From Symbiodinium natans (Eukaryota > Sar > Dinophyceae > Suessiales > Symbiodiniaceae): a DNA stretch of 64,000 nucleotides. The stretch covers positions 477,001 through 541,000 of the forward strand of contig CAJNDS010001114.1 in the NCBI GenBank assembly GCA_905221605.1, written 5' to 3'. The notes under the pieces were generated by a model. It was not told the origin of the DNA and made no database searches. It was given only the letters and a program-made list of their open reading frames with translations. The translations under genes and the position numbers were made by a program. Shown piece by piece: positions 39,327 to 49,821 of the stretch (position 1 is the stretch's first letter; each line of letters begins with the position of its first letter).

Positions 39327-39764
39327 GTATGATAGCGACCCGGTAGGCACCCAGCCTCAGCCGTTCTTTCTCTCGTTCCCTCTCTCACAGCCCTAAACGC
39401 TAGAAACCCTGAAAACCCCATAAACCCTCAACCCTAAACCCCAAACCCTTCAGCCCTTAAGCCCTTCAGCGGCCTCATGCGCCCCGACACAAGGCCTCCT
39501 CATGCAGGCGAGCGAATGAGAGAGGGGGAGAGAGAGAGAGAGGGAGCAGATTTCAAGGCTTTATGTTGCAGGTGTGCGAGATCTGACAGCTCTGCTTACC
39601 ATGTTGAATGTGTTCGAGGGGGGTAAGGGCATCAGGGTCTTAGGGTAGACTACGCTACTTATTGAGCTCTACACAAGCTTATCTAGACCTGATAGCAACC
39701 TAGGAACAAAAAGGGTACCCTTCCGGGTTTTAAGGGGATTGTAAGAGGAAGTAAGGGCCTACTC

Positions 39765-39893
39765 CCGGTCCGAGTTATACAAAGCTGCAGAATCGGGGTC
39801 TCCGCCCAAATACAGTACCAACTGCGGCTTCGGCTCGCAGAGGCCATCTAGCAGCAAGGCCGCACGCCGAAGTTGGGAGTCCTGCACTTTCTC
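39765..39893 (-). CDS. exon, unknown product
   Basis: The frame reads EKVQDSQLRRAALLLDGLCE then PKPQLVLYLGGDPDSAALYN and SDRE before TAG. Helix then strand-loop pattern; resembles a folded domain but no family is certain. The longest telomere-like array lies immediately upstream in minus sense. Confidence 0.7.
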
Positions 39894-39926
39894 ATCTTAC
39901 GGGGGGCTTCTGAGGGCTCATAGAAT

Positions 39927-40226
39927 TAGGGTTTAGGGTTTAGGGTTTAGGGTTTAGGGTTTAGGGTGTAGGGTGTAGGGTTTAGGGTTTAGGGTTTAGG
40001 GTTTAGGGTTTAGGGTTTAGGGTTTAGGGTTTAGGGTTTAGGGTTTAGGGTTTAGGGTTTAGGGTTTAGGGTTTAGGGTTTAGGGTTTAGGGTTTAGGGT
40101 TTAGGGTTTAGGTGTAGGGTTTAGGGTTTAGGGTTTAGGGTTTAGGGTTTAGGGTTTAGGGTTTAGGGTTTAGGGTTTAGGGTTTAGGGTTTAGGGTTTA
40201 GGGTTTAGGGTTTAGGGTTTAGGGTC
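39927..40226 (+). repeat. longest interstitial telomere-like array
   Basis: About 42 units of TTTAGGG over 300 bases with only a few GTGTAGG variants. Confidence 0.97.
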
Positions 40227-40394
40227 AGGGCTGAAAATCACATCGTTCTTTTGCCTCTGAGGTCCAGAAGTCCTACAGAATGCCTTTAAACCCTTTACAC
40301 ACCCCGCATGGCACTTGCCGCAAATTTGAAGGGGCGGCCGTCCCTGCCGCAGCAACCACCACGCCAATGAAGGCTTGGCACAGGTGACGCCTCT

Positions 40395-40520
40395 TCCTTT
40401 TGCAGGTTGATGATGAGGGCAGCGAGGCAACGCAATGCTCCTTTGCGTCGCCTTGCCCTCTGGAAAGACTCGTTGAACAAGATGCCATGTCATCTGCGCA
40501 ACCGTTGCTGAGCTGGACTC
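40395..40520 (+). CDS. candidate exon after a strong acceptor
   Basis: The acceptor cctcttccttttgcag at 40403 precedes two open frames: VDDEGSEATQCSFASPCPLE, or RAARQRNAPLRRLALWKDSL. Minus frames are open too. The exon is plausible because of the polypyrimidine tract. Confidence 0.35.
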
Positions 40521-40999
40521 GCACGGTGAAGCAGGGACCGTGGATTGATCGCCGACGCCGAAGGAGCAATTCCAGTCGGCATGTGTGGCAGCACGGCGCC
40601 GGAAGCTGCACCCAAAAGTACTGTTCAAACCCTTCTAACAACATTCTCATGGGCCCTTCTTTAAAGAGGCCTGAAAGTGGAACAGGGTATTCTCATGTGC
40701 CTACGAATCTGGCCCTTCGCCCCCCTTTGCTATCGAAATGCCACGAGCCCTGCCCACAAGCTCCAGAAGACGTCACGGAAACCTGTCCTGCGAAGGTCCA
40801 ACGAGGTTGCGAAGCGCAATTTGGACCTGGCACCACCGCGTGAAGCGCTCTCGCTTCTAGCTTGTCATCCAACTGCCAGCAAGCCCTCCTTCAACACATA
40901 CACCGCACCCACACCCCCCCACCCACCCTAACCCCAAACATCCCCAAACCCTAAACCCTAAACACCCCCCCCCCCCCCCAAATTCAAAAAGCTCACAAC

Positions 41000-41083
41000 C
41001 CTGAAGCTAGCTCCGGTTCGCGGCGCCGGGGGACTGCGCGGCAGCCAGGCGCACCCAGCCCCTCGTTGGCGATGATGTCGCTC
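41000..41083 (-). CDS. exon, unknown product
   Basis: After a catccag acceptor: SDIIANEGLGAPGCRAVPRR then REPELASG. TTTAGGG-type repeats lie on both sides. Boundary at the 3' end not fixed. Confidence 0.55.
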
Positions 41084-41147
41084 CTGGATGCCGCAGAAAA
41101 AGGGAGGTTTAGGGTTTAGGATTTGGGGTTTAGGGTTTAGGGTATAG

Positions 41148-41250
41148 GTTGGGATGTTCCCCCGTATACTAACAGCCCTTAATGGGATTATGCTGGGGGG
41201 GTACTCTAATCCCTATTAAGGACACTTAGTAGAAGGGTGATCATCCCAAA
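41148..41250. mobile_element. MITE-like family A, copy 4
   Basis: TTGGGATGTTCCCCCGTATA at the left, GGGTGATCATCCCAA at the right. Flanks GGTATAGG and AGTGTAGG match at 6 of 8 positions, as a decayed target duplication would. Confidence 0.8.
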
Positions 41251-41260
41251 GTGTAGGGCT

Positions 41261-41349
41261 CCTAAGGGAGGGGGGGTTCATGGGGAGTGTGTGGGGGGGT
41301 ACTAGGGACCCTTGGGTTTCAAAACCCCCCTTGAACCCCCCTCCTTAAG
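41261..41349. mobile_element. MITE-like family E, copy 2
   Basis: CTAAGGGAGGGGGGGTTCA and TTGAACCCCCCTCCTTAAG are near-perfect terminal inverted repeats. It lies ten bases from a family A copy. Confidence 0.75.
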
Positions 41350-41626
41350 AACCCGATAAGTCTAGGATTTGCTTGCAGGAAGAGGGGTGAGGGGCAGGTG
41401 AGGGTCTTCGCTAGTCACACTTCGCGCATGGAGACGGACTTCGACATGAGATTTGCGTGCCCGATGCAAACAGAGGTGGTTTAGGGTTGAGGGTTTAGGG
41501 TTTACTGTGTGGCCACCCGAAAACCCGGTGTCGTTCCGTAACGACACACATAGCGGGAAGCAGAAATTCTGATCCTGAGCCCTAGGCAACCTAGACCCCG
41601 AAGACCTCATACTAAACCGATCAACC

Positions 41627-41998
41627 ATGATCAAACTTAAAAAAAGCGTGAACCTCATATCTCTGGATAAGTTCACTGAGAAACCCTCTGGAGTCCTTGT
41701 GCTGCAAAGCTCGAAGAGCGCCTGGCACAAAGAAACGGGAGTGGATGCTCGCACATCTGGCTTGAGGAGGTCGTCGGACATTTTGCGGCACGCCCCTGGC
41801 GCCACACAAAAATCTGCGCTAAAAAACACCGTTCGGGGAGAGCTAACTGTGGGTATCCTTGGGATGGTGTTGACTTGGATTAGTTTTTCTCAAGCCCGAA
41901 ACCCCCCAACAGAAGAAGTGCTGGTCGGTTTGGTGCGCCACACATGCCCTATAAGCTCTGAACAAACCCACTCTAGCCTGCATCAGCCTGTATCCTAA
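41627..41998 (+). CDS. open frame of uncertain strand
   Basis: 123-codon plus frame (LDKFTEKPSGVLVLQSSKSA then WHKETGVDARTSGLRRSSDI). Two minus frames across 41620-41829 are equally protein-like (SRFFVPGALRALQHKDSRGF, and MSDDLLKPDVRASTPVSLCQ). One of the three is probably a real exon. Confidence 0.35.
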   Translation: MIKLKKSVNLISLDKFTEKPSGVLVLQSSKSAWHKETGVDARTSGLRRSSDILRHAPGATQKSALKNTVRGELTVGILGMVLTWISFSQARNPPTEEVLVGLVRHTCPISSEQTHSSLHQPVS

Positions 41999-42289
41999 AG
42001 CCCTACCTGCAACAAAACTACCGAGGATGTGGCGAGGATGTGGCCGACAGCTTGAAACCTAAACCCTAATTCTGAACCCAGGCGGAGACTGCACGGGTCA
42101 CACTCAATGAGCTCTAAATTGGTTTAGGGGTCCAGGATTCGGGTCGTCACGCCCAAGACCTTCAACCCCTAAGCCCCGGAAGAACCCCCACACGCAACGG
42201 GAGGACCTTGAGCGCATTGGCACGGAGGCAATCTCGACCTGGCGCCGTATGTCAAGCCGGACCCCCAAGACCCAAGACCCCAAAACCCC

Positions 42290-42367
42290 ACTGTACCCTG
42301 TAGCACGGGAGTATATTGAGCCTTGATTCAAGTATTCCCGAAGATCAGTGAGACTCTTCACGAGCCT
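42290..42367 (-). CDS. candidate exon, unknown product
   Basis: The frame reads KSLTDLREYLNQGSIYSRAT before CAG|GGTACAG. Protein-like. A neighbouring island at 42435-42485 is open on both strands (minus KALLSGAGHLLELLAELSD; plus DIRELRQELQQVAGAGKQ). Confidence 0.45.
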
Positions 42368-43018
42368 TGCAACGGAGCTACGTCGGAGTATTCAAGTATA
42401 CCTCACGAAGCCCTAAACCCTAAACCCTAAACCCTGCCTGGGATATCCGAGAGCTCCGCCAAGAGCTCCAGCAGGTGGCCGGCGCCGGAAAGCAAGGCCT
42501 TGGGGTGTAAATTCCCGGGCTTCTGTATGGCTTGTACCCAGACCCCTGGGAGGATCGAAAAAGTAGATCCCCTTAGGGGTTCCGAAGAAGGACCCAATAG
42601 TAGTATGGGGTGCTATTTGGCTTTTTAAGATCCTTTCAGGGGTCCGGGTATACGCACAAGTCTGAATCCCGTTCAAAAGGTGTGCTCAACCCCAACCACC
42701 AATCTTCAACCCCCTCCTACTCGAACCCCCAGCTTAAACCCCAACATTTCCCAAAGCCTTATAAACTCTAAACCTACACGCACAGCAAGACCCGAAGGGG
42801 GCAACAAGGGGTTCTTATGCCTTTGGACCAGGCGGCCAGTGAGGCGCAGGAGCACTCGAAGAGCTCCGAGTTCCTCCATAGCGGGGAGTCTTCGAGCGGT
42901 TCGGTCGCTACAGGGGCTCTTATAGCTTATAGGCTCTAAGGACGTAAATGGTGTTTAGAAAAAGTTCGAACGCTTTGGGGTTCTGAGGTTCTGAGATGCA
43001 GGATTGTTTTTTGCAAAG

Positions 43019-43098
43019 GCCTCGTCGTTCTTGTGGGGCTGTCTTGCGTCAGCTTCAGCAAGCTGCAGGTGACAGCCAGGAGTAGTGTTCTGAGACAG
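43019..43098 (+). CDS. plus-strand exon, unknown product
   Basis: A pyrimidine-rich acceptor (attgttttttgcaaag) and a consensus donor (ACAG|GTAAGG) bound LVVLVGLSCVSFSKLQVTAR then SSVLRQ (2+26 codons). Hydrophobic start, possibly a signal or membrane segment. A plus frame at 43322-43449 (NMQAGFADTLVKLKGALKCE then PQQGPLEVALS and TGA) could be a later exon. Confidence 0.55.
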
Positions 43099-43658
43099 GT
43101 AAGGCTATGTCTAACATAATCTACGGAGGCTTCGACTACAAGGTGAGCCCTGAGCCCCACGACCTCTCACGCCACTCACCTCGCTCACTCGCCCGCTCAC
43201 CCAACCAACTACTCACCGTAACTGGGGTCTTCCGCCCAGGTTGATGTTGGCCCGTCCACAACTTTGAAAGCCCATCTATAGTACCAGGATCAAAAGGGGA
43301 CCGTTAGGAGTTTGAGCTTCGGAGTCCTATACGGGTCTTCGTCCATTGGCAACATGCAAGCAGGCTTTGCAGATACGCTGGTTAAACTGAAGGGAGCGCT
43401 GAAATGCGAGCCACAACAAGGTCCCCTAGAGGTTGCGTTGTCATGATCCAAAGAATTCCAAAGCCATAGCCCGCCCACTTTGCCAATTGCTGGGATAAAG
43501 GGACTGGGCTCCGTCTTCGGGCGCGGGCTGTGTGATCAAAGGTAAGCAGCAAAGCTTTGCTCCAAGCCCCGCTCAAGGCCTCGTCCGACTTGTCTAGGGA
43601 CAGTCGAGACCCAAAGGATAAATGCGAAAGCCCCTACCCAAAACCGCTTTGTGGTCAC

Positions 43659-43728
43659 CCAGCCTCGAAACATCCTCGTAGCGCCCGAAGTAACTGATGG
43701 ACTTCCGAAGGTGCTTGGGGATGTCGAC
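43659..43728 (-). CDS. exon, unknown product
   Basis: Acceptor cctggcag-type (ctg at 43729-43731 in plus) and donor CTGG|GTGACC. The frame reads VDIPKHLRKSISYFGRYEDV then SRL (23 codons+1). Confidence 0.7.
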
Positions 43729-44017
43729 CTGCCAGGAAATCCATGAAATCAAGAGGGCCCTATTCCGGACACCCCCAGGCCGCTTGCACCCATCCCGAGC
43801 AGTCAGCCTGCCCTGCTTAGCTCCCAAGGTCTTTATGGCAGGGGGCTGGGCATCAGAGACCGAAGTGGGTTCTCAAACGCAAACTACGGGCAGGAGCCTT
43901 CAGCCCGAGCAATTAAAGCCATCCATCGGTTAAACATTAGCAGGCCGCGGAAAGTTCCTTGCAAGTGTCCTGGGTTTCTGCTGCTACCCTTCATGCAAAG
44001 AAGCTCAGATTTCACAC

Positions 44018-44061
44018 GCGCTCTTGCGTAGCAGTTGCGAGACCTCCGCCAACGTGTTAAA
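44018..44061 (-). CDS. short exon, unknown product
   Basis: After ccctaaag, telomere-like text acting as the acceptor, the frame reads FNTLAEVSQLLRKS, then a GT donor (GCGC|GTGTGA). Confidence 0.5.
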
Positions 44062-44097
44062 CTTTAGGGTTTTGGATTGTAGGGGATGCGAACTAAC

Positions 44098-44152
44098 CTC
44101 CCCTGCAAAGATGTGGTGGTCGTGCTTCTCTGTACAGCGAGTAATTGGCTCC
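44098..44152 (-). CDS. flavin-reductase-like exon
   Basis: The frame reads EPITRCTEKHDHHIFAGE between gggccag and GAG|GTTAGT. The phrase C-x(3-4)-x-D-H-x-I-F-x-G-E-V is reminiscent of the FMN-binding split-barrel flavin reductases, where an aspartate/glycine-His pair precedes a glycine-Glu-Val strand. Only 18 codons, so the family call is tentative. Neighbouring minus exons (44283-44375, FNSWLPLHSQNQKAISCMGD; 44675-44755, SSGLWGALECWGDGLLYKA) may belong to it. Confidence 0.5.
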
Positions 44153-45185
44153 CTGGCCCAACCAAAGCCCCCGCAGGACCTAAAATATGATTCACCAGAA
44201 TCCTAATTCAACTCTCTGACCCTCACCCCCAAACATTCTCAACACCCCTCACCCCAGAACCACACCAGCTCTACGTACAACCCTTAGTCAACTTAGAGCT
44301 GTCTCCCATACAAGAAATCGCCTTCTGGTTTTGGGAGTGTAGGGGTAGCCACGAGTTGAACCGCAGGTTCCTTGAATGCTAAAGGTGCTTGAAGAGCAAC
44401 CAGCCTGCCGCAAATGAGCAACGATGAGTTGTTGCCTAGGTTGAGATTTCAGGCTCGTGGTTTTCATGAGGCTTAGCATTGTCTAGAGGTGTTGCTGCGT
44501 GCGGTTGTCCGGTGGAGGGTTTCGACGCCGCGGGAGGCAAGGGCTGGGAAGCGGGGCTCGGGCCAAAGAGTTTGGATGTTACCGCTGGCCCTCGCTTTTC
44601 AAGCGCCCTTGCAACACGCCGACAAGCAACTGTCAACCCCAAACATTACAGAGTCGAAGCCCTCAACTCAACACCCCCGGAAGCCTTGTAGAGAAGCCCG
44701 TCGCCCCAGCACTCCAACGCACCCCAGAGCCCGCTTGAGGTACGTGAGGTAGGTGCAACCCCCCGCCAGGGCACGCTTGGAACTCCTTCGACGCCTCGGA
44801 ACATGCTTCATCGTGCATGCACGACGACTGGTGACTGGACAGCGGGACATCGACTTATGTGCTGTCGATTCGAAGCCCTTGAAGAAGTCGAAGGAAGGTG
44901 CATCCTAGATCGTTCGGGCCTACACCTTCACGACCACATCCACTCAAAAAGGCGAAATAGGATTTGTAGAGAGTTCAGGGCAGGGCCAGAAACCCTGTCA
45001 AGCCTCTTCTGTACCCCCAAAGGCCTCCGGACTGTTCGACCGGCATCTGGTCTCCAGAAGCGCGCGCATCAGAAAGCCTGGGATCCACAATGCCATCTAT
45101 GAACGTCATGCCCAAAAAACCCATGATCTCAAACAAACTGAGCTCTTAAACCCTGGTTTGAACCTACACACCCATAAAGCAATGC

Positions 45186-45327
45186 CGTCGCATGTAGAGG
45201 ATTGCGGAGGGTCCCGAAGGCCCGGTCTGTGGCTCGAAGAGGTGGGTGAAGGTCCCCGAAAGCACGTCCTTCACTGGTGCAGTGGAGACACTGACATCGC
45301 GCACTACGCCCTGGTGCTGGTAGTGGC
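45186..45327 (-). CDS. exon, unknown product
   Basis: After a ccccgcag acceptor the frame reads HYQHQGVVRDVSVSTAPVKD then VLSGTFTHLFEPQTGPSGPS and AILYMR, with a GC donor (CGACG|GCATTG). 2+46 codons+2. Beta-rich composition. The upstream island 44990-45075 (GDQMPVEQSGGLWGYRRGLT) is on the same strand. Confidence 0.7.
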
Positions 45328-45555
45328 CTGCGGGGGGCCACCGGGAGCTTGGCGCAATCGAAATAGAGGGGCGTGAATGATATTCAATAGGGTTTTGGGG
45401 GTTATTGTAGTGGATTTGTAAAGGGACCATAAGGGAATATTACTAGTAATTCTTCCGACCTTCCGACCCCTATATTAGTTCTCTCAGCGTGAAGATGTGC
45501 GAGGGTTGCAGGTTTCGGAGCTGAAGCTGCAGGGATTCTGACTGCATGGCCTTAC

Positions 45556-45647
45556 TGCGTTTTGGTTTTGGCGATCCTGAGCACAGACTCCCACGCGAGT
45601 TCGCCCAACTTTCCCTAGTGAGCCCCGACGCTTCTGCTTGAAAGGCC
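45556..45647 (-). CDS. exon, unknown product
   Basis: Acceptor gctttgcag, donor GCA|GTAAGG; the frame reads PFKQKRRGSLGKVGRTRVGV then CAQDRQNQNA (2+30 codons). Very basic; could be a nucleic-acid binding or targeting segment. Confidence 0.65.
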
Positions 45648-45747
45648 CTGCAAAGCAAGCTTAAGGGATGCAGGTGTGAGGGCTGCTGCAGTTGCCTCGA
45701 AATTTGCCCCAAGAAAACACGTCCGTCCAGAGCTTGTCGAGTTTCGG

Positions 45748-45850
45748 TTGGGATGTTCCCCCTTATACTATAACCCTCCTCAATTGGGATTAGAATGGGG
45801 GGTACTACCATCGCTATCAAGGACAATTAGTATGAGGGGGAACATTCCAA
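45748..45850. mobile_element. MITE-like family A, copy 5
   Basis: TTGGGATGTTCCCCCTTATA left, GGGGGAACATTCCAA right. The flanks AGTTTCGG and AGTTTAGG match at 7 of 8 positions, an apparent target-site duplication. Confidence 0.85.
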
Positions 45851-46117
45851 AGTTTAGGGTTGATCCAGGGCTCAGGCCCTCGTAGGCTCTGACCATCACA
45901 TGGATCACACGGAGGATGCACGCCTGCAAGGCAGTGCAGTGCTTGAGACGCTTGGGGCTTTTGGGGCTCTAAACGGCTCTAAACTTGTATACACCTTAAC
46001 CCAGAGCTTTTGGGCAAATGGCTGCGCGTGAGGTGTCTGCCAACAAGCCGCACTTGGGCGCGACCACGTTGCCCGTTTGCGGTGAGAAAGACGTGCGCTG
46101 ACCCAAGCCTCCCTCAC

Positions 46118-46177
46118 CGTCGAAGATGTTCAAGCACGATGGTCCATATGTGGAGACGTAGCCTTCCGGGCGCCCAA
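46118..46177 (-). CDS. exon, unknown product
   Basis: Between cgtctcacag and GACG|GTGAGG the frame reads GRPEGYVSTYGPSCLNIFD (2+19 codons+1). Both splice sites are strong. It lies within a 76-codon ATG frame. A same-strand candidate at 46225-46300 (MLFLMFGRACRLSGPDLRWQ) lies upstream. Confidence 0.7.
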
Positions 46178-46528
46178 CTGTGAGACGGAATATTTCTTCA
46201 AAATGCCAGACTTTTTCGAAGCTCATAGTTCAAGCTGCCACCGCAGATCCGGCCCGGACAGCCGACAGGCGCGTCCAAACATAAGAAAAAGCATCGCCAC
46301 AAGCAGACAGAATGAGCAGAACCTCAGCATGGGAGACGTGATTTCTCCAGCCGGCAATCGCCGACAAAAAACAGAAAAAGTATTGCCTAGGTGAGATTGG
46401 CCTCATGCTATAAATCTACGCAGTCGGGGCCAGCGAAGCGTGGCGAGTCCGGACGGCTCTGTCTGTTTTCCTGGCGCCCGGCCACTCGCCACTCTGGCAT
46501 CTTCCGCTGAGTTCTTCGGCGGCACAAG

Positions 46529-46654
46529 TTGCGCCTGTTGCCAGCAAACACCGACAGACTCGTCGATTTGGAGGACCCGTTCGCCAGCCATGTGGGCGCC
46601 AAGGTGGACCCTTCAAGCTCCTTGCTTCTTGTGTGCCCCATAGTGCAATGTTAA
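46529..46654 (+). CDS. candidate plus-strand 3' exon
   Basis: After a cacaag acceptor: LRLLPANTDRLVDLEDPFAS then HVGAKVDPSSSLLLVCPIVQ and C before TAA (41 codons). Minus frames overlap (GERVLQIDESVGVCWQQAQL), so the strand is not certain. Confidence 0.45.
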   Translation: MRLLPANTDRLVDLEDPFASHVGAKVDPSSSLLLVCPIVQC

Positions 46655-46829
46655 GCACGAGTTTGGGGGGCTTCGGGGAACTGGGAACCATCACAGTAAA
46701 CTGAACATACCCAGGAGCACGCTGAACAAGCTCTTGCCGCAGGTGCTGACATGCTAGATGCAGGAGTAACCGGAAATAAGGGCTACTAACCCTAAACCCT
46801 AAACCCTAAACCCTAAACCCTAAACCCTG

Positions 46830-46931
46830 GGCCCTCGCACAAGAAAGCCAGTGTAGTTTGCCTGGTTCAACTCGCCCAGATGCTGCACCAGACGCAGCAG
46901 CAAGGCCTCGGCTTCAAGAGGTGTGGCGTTG
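46830..46931 (-). CDS. exon framed by telomere-like introns
   Basis: The frame reads NATPLEAEALLLRLVQHLGE then LNQANYTGFLVRGP. The intron before it ends CCCTAAACCCTAAG and the one after begins with AGG|GTTTAGGG, so both splice sites could be made by the repeat itself. Strong amphipathic helix. A plus frame (LVQLAQMLHQTQQQGLGF) is weaker. Confidence 0.7.
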
Positions 46932-46932
46932 C

Positions 46933-47056
46933 TTAGGGTTTAGGGTTTAGGGTTTAGGGTTTAGGGTTTAGGGTTTAGGGTTTAGGGTTTAGGGTTTAGG
47001 GTTTAGGGTTTAGGGCTTAGGGTTTCGGGTTTCGGGTTTCGGGTTTCGGGTTTAGG
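46933..47056 (+). repeat. telomere-like array with TTTCGGG block
   Basis: About 13 TTTAGGG units followed by four TTTCGGG units. A matching CCCTAAA array lies at 46789-46828 on the other side of the exon. Confidence 0.95.
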
Positions 47057-47349
47057 GGTGCTTGCTATGCGGGATACAATAAGTTGAGTTGGCTGTAGGA
47101 TTTCAGTGTTTTAGAGGGCTCATGCAGCTTAGGGATTGGTTTAGTTTGATGCGTTTGTGCACTTAGGGTAGATCTCCCTGAAAGCTGTACGATGAACCCT
47201 GAAGCCCGGAATTCTCAGGCCAGCAGCATAAACTCCCTGGACCCTCAAGAACCTCAAAACCCCCGAGCCCCCAAAAAACCTTCAAACCCCCAACGCGTCC
47301 CAGCCTCCACTCCCCGACCTTATAAACCCAAAAGCTTGCCTGCAGGAAG

Positions 47350-47414
47350 TGGTACCTTAGTGGGGTCCTGATTGCAAGGGAGAAGTCTACTTCCGGGGCC
47401 TCCTATTTTCGCAA
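47350..47414. mobile_element. MITE-like family C, partial copy
   Basis: GGTACCTTAGTGGGGTCCTG to CTCCTATTTTCGC. 47100-47340 has no gene. 47517-47590 is open on plus (GPGGQGVATAALDDAILWDP), a possible exon ending before GTTTAT. Confidence 0.6.
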
Positions 47415-47999
47415 ATCCTAAACCCTAAAACCCTAAACCCTACATATATATATATATACCCTAAACCCTAAAACCCTAAACCCCTGATAGATGCGTATGG
47501 CCCCAAACCCTGAACATTCTTTGGCCCCGGTGGCCAGGGCGTGGCAACCGCGGCTCTGGATGATGCAATCCTGTGGGATCCGGAGTTGGGTTTATCGTTT
47601 AGGGAGGGCTTTAAGGGTTTTAAGGGTTTATTATAGGGTTTTTATGGGTTTATAGGGTTTATAGGGTATATAGGTTTAGGGTTTAGGGTTCAGGGTTTAG
47701 GGTTTAAGGTTTAGGGTTTCGTCTCAAAAAGCTAAGATTAGTGGCGTGGCGCCTTGAAGCTTCGCGAAAATTTCGGGAAATTTAGGATCTCCACAAAGGC
47801 AAAAGTCTAAATAAAACGACTCTCATGGACTTTCTGAGCGTGCTATTGCATGTCATTTGGGCTCCGAAGGCCCGGCACTAACGGTTCTGCCCACACGATT
47901 CCTAATTCGCGTAATTGCTTATGGCTTATGCTTGACTCCCCTTTGTCAACAAAATTGGCCAACAAGATTTCCGAACGAAAAGGAGAAGCGCGATCGTAG

Positions 48000-48165
48000 T
48001 CACGAAAGCTCAGAACCGAGCACGACCAGTGCTGCGACCATTGTTTCTAGACACCGTGCACGATTCATAGACGTGACCTTGCGAACTACAGGCGGCAGCA
48101 GGGTCGATCGCGGCAAGTCACCACGCAAGTCCAGAAGCATGCGCGGTGAAGAAATATAACTTCTA
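48000..48165 (-). CDS. candidate exon, strand uncertain
   Basis: The minus frame reads SSPRMLLDLRGDLPRSTLLP then PVVRKVTSMNRARCLETMVA and ALVVLGS. The plus frame over the same bases (PTRFPNEKEKRDRSHESSEP) is also open. No motif. Confidence 0.4.
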
Positions 48166-48328
48166 CTGTACACCTTCCTGCTTTCCACCTTAGAAACGCC
48201 GAGAACGGTTCCTTGAAACCTGCCCAGCACAGAAAGGACTCCCTTAAGTCCCCTGCGTGTGAGCAACATCCTGGAACGCTTATCAGCACCTTAGAGTTTA
48301 GGGTTTAGGGTTTAGGGTATGCGCAAAC

Positions 48329-48408
48329 CATGGCCTGGCAGTGTGTTGCCATGCCCTGTGCCACGATGTCGAGCAGTCCTGGAGAGAGCTGTGGGCCCAG
48401 CCACAGCC
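48329..48408 (-). CDS. exon, unknown product
   Basis: Between gttgtgcag and ATG|GTTTGC the frame reads LWLGPQLSPGLLDIVAQGMA then THCQAM (2+26 codons). Telomere-like repeats within 20 bases on both sides. Confidence 0.6.
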
Positions 48409-48819
48409 CTGCACAACCGCGTAGGGTTTAGGGTTTAGGGTTTAGATGGGTTCAGGGGTTAGGGTTTAGGGTACACATGAAACCTGAATCAATGCCAAGC
48501 CTCAAAGAGGCCTGTGCTGTCGACCTGCAACCCCAATCCTGAGACTCTTAAAGCCCCGAAACCTCATGCAGCCGCAACCCTTAAAACCCCCGCAATATGC
48601 TTGAAGCTGCTTGGGGTCTCAGGGCCCAGTTTCCTGTTCCAGGACGAGAGAACTCGTTCGGGGTTCACGGGTTTGAGGTTCGTCCAAAGGTTGGGGACGT
48701 TTTTTGAAAGTCGCCATTCTCAGTCGCAAAGCGCCTGAAAATTGGAGGACATTAACATTTAACACATCTCAACACCCTCAACCCCGCCAAGACAAGCAAC
48801 ACCCACACCCCGAGCCCCA

Positions 48820-48895
48820 ACCGCATCCAGAAGATTGCTCTCGCCTGGTGTGTCCTCGCGCGAGAAAGAGTTCACATGGTCCGTCAGAAGCCACT
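48820..48895 (-). CDS. candidate exon, unknown product
   Basis: The frame reads WLLTDHVNSFSREDTPGESN then LLDAVG. Protein-like with GC-rich third positions; a long plus frame overlaps. Confidence 0.45.
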
Positions 48896-49235
48896 CACAC
48901 TCCTGGGCTCACTTCGGGAGCCAACCTATCTCGCCTGGAGGTCAAAAACCCTCGCACCTCCCAAGAATGCAACGATCTCCACCCCCACAGTGCAGCGCAC
49001 TTACCTCCTAATGGTGCCACACCCCTCGAGGCAAGGGTTTTGGGTTTAGGGTTTAGGGTGTAGGGTGTAGGGTTTAGGGTCTAGGGTTTAGGGTTTATAG
49101 GGTTTATAGGGTTCATAAGGTTTAGGGTTTAGGGTTTAGGGCAAGCCACCTGCAGAGCAAAAGTTTTGCTGGTTTCGAAGCTCCCTACCGAGCCGACGCC
49201 AAAACTAGACCCTCGCCTTGCGGTTGTTCATCGGT

Positions 49236-49263
49236 TCCGGGTTTAGGGTTTAGGGTTTAGGGT

Positions 49264-49309
<46 letters not shown>

Positions 49310-49320
49310 GGTTCAGTATT
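49236..49320 (+). repeat. TTGAGGG variant array
   Basis: Three TTTAGGG then eight TTGAGGG units. A related mixed array with TATAGGG variants lies at 49035-49140. Confidence 0.9.
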
Positions 49321-49668
49321 CAGGGTTCAGGATTTACCTGGGAATCCTAGCGGCCGGAAATCCGTGTCCTTATGGCAAAATCAGGTTTTTGCCGTCGAAA
49401 GGCCGCAATTCGTGCTTGTCTTGTCTTTTTTGGTTTTGGGGGGTTTAGGCAAAAGCGGCCATATTTCAGGCTTAGCCTACTTGCAATATCTTGCAATGAT
49501 CAAGGAAGTATCCTCGCACTGTGCCTTTATCAATCTATCATGCCCCCCCCCCCCCTCCCCCCCACAGGGTTTAGGGTTTCGCGTTCTTCAACTGGCACTA
49601 AGGTTGCAATCATTGATCGGATCGAAGTCGGTTTCAATGCTCAGGGGTCAACACAACCAACGCGAAAG

Positions 49669-49821
49669 TCAAGGCGGAGCTACGACGTCATCATCCAGGA
49701 TGTCAATGATGGCCTGAGCTTCACAGTTGTCTTGCTTTGGCTCAAAGTGCTCAAGGATTTTCATGGATTCAGAAGCATCTTTCCTTGCGTACACCCACCA
49801 TGGCTGCAAAACTGCAGACAT
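49669..49821 (-). CDS. short acidic frame, probable 3' exon
   Basis: From an acceptor (agttttgcag at about 49807) or from ATG at 49821 the frame reads PWWVYARKDASESMKILEHF then EPKQDNCEAQAIIDILDDDV and VAPP before TGA. Tryptophan-rich start and strongly acidic end. The plus strand has a 168-codon frame across it, which I regard as the shadow. No family assigned. Confidence 0.6.
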   Translation of the reverse strand: MSAVLQPWWVYARKDASESMKILEHFEPKQDNCEAQAIIDILDDDVVAPP

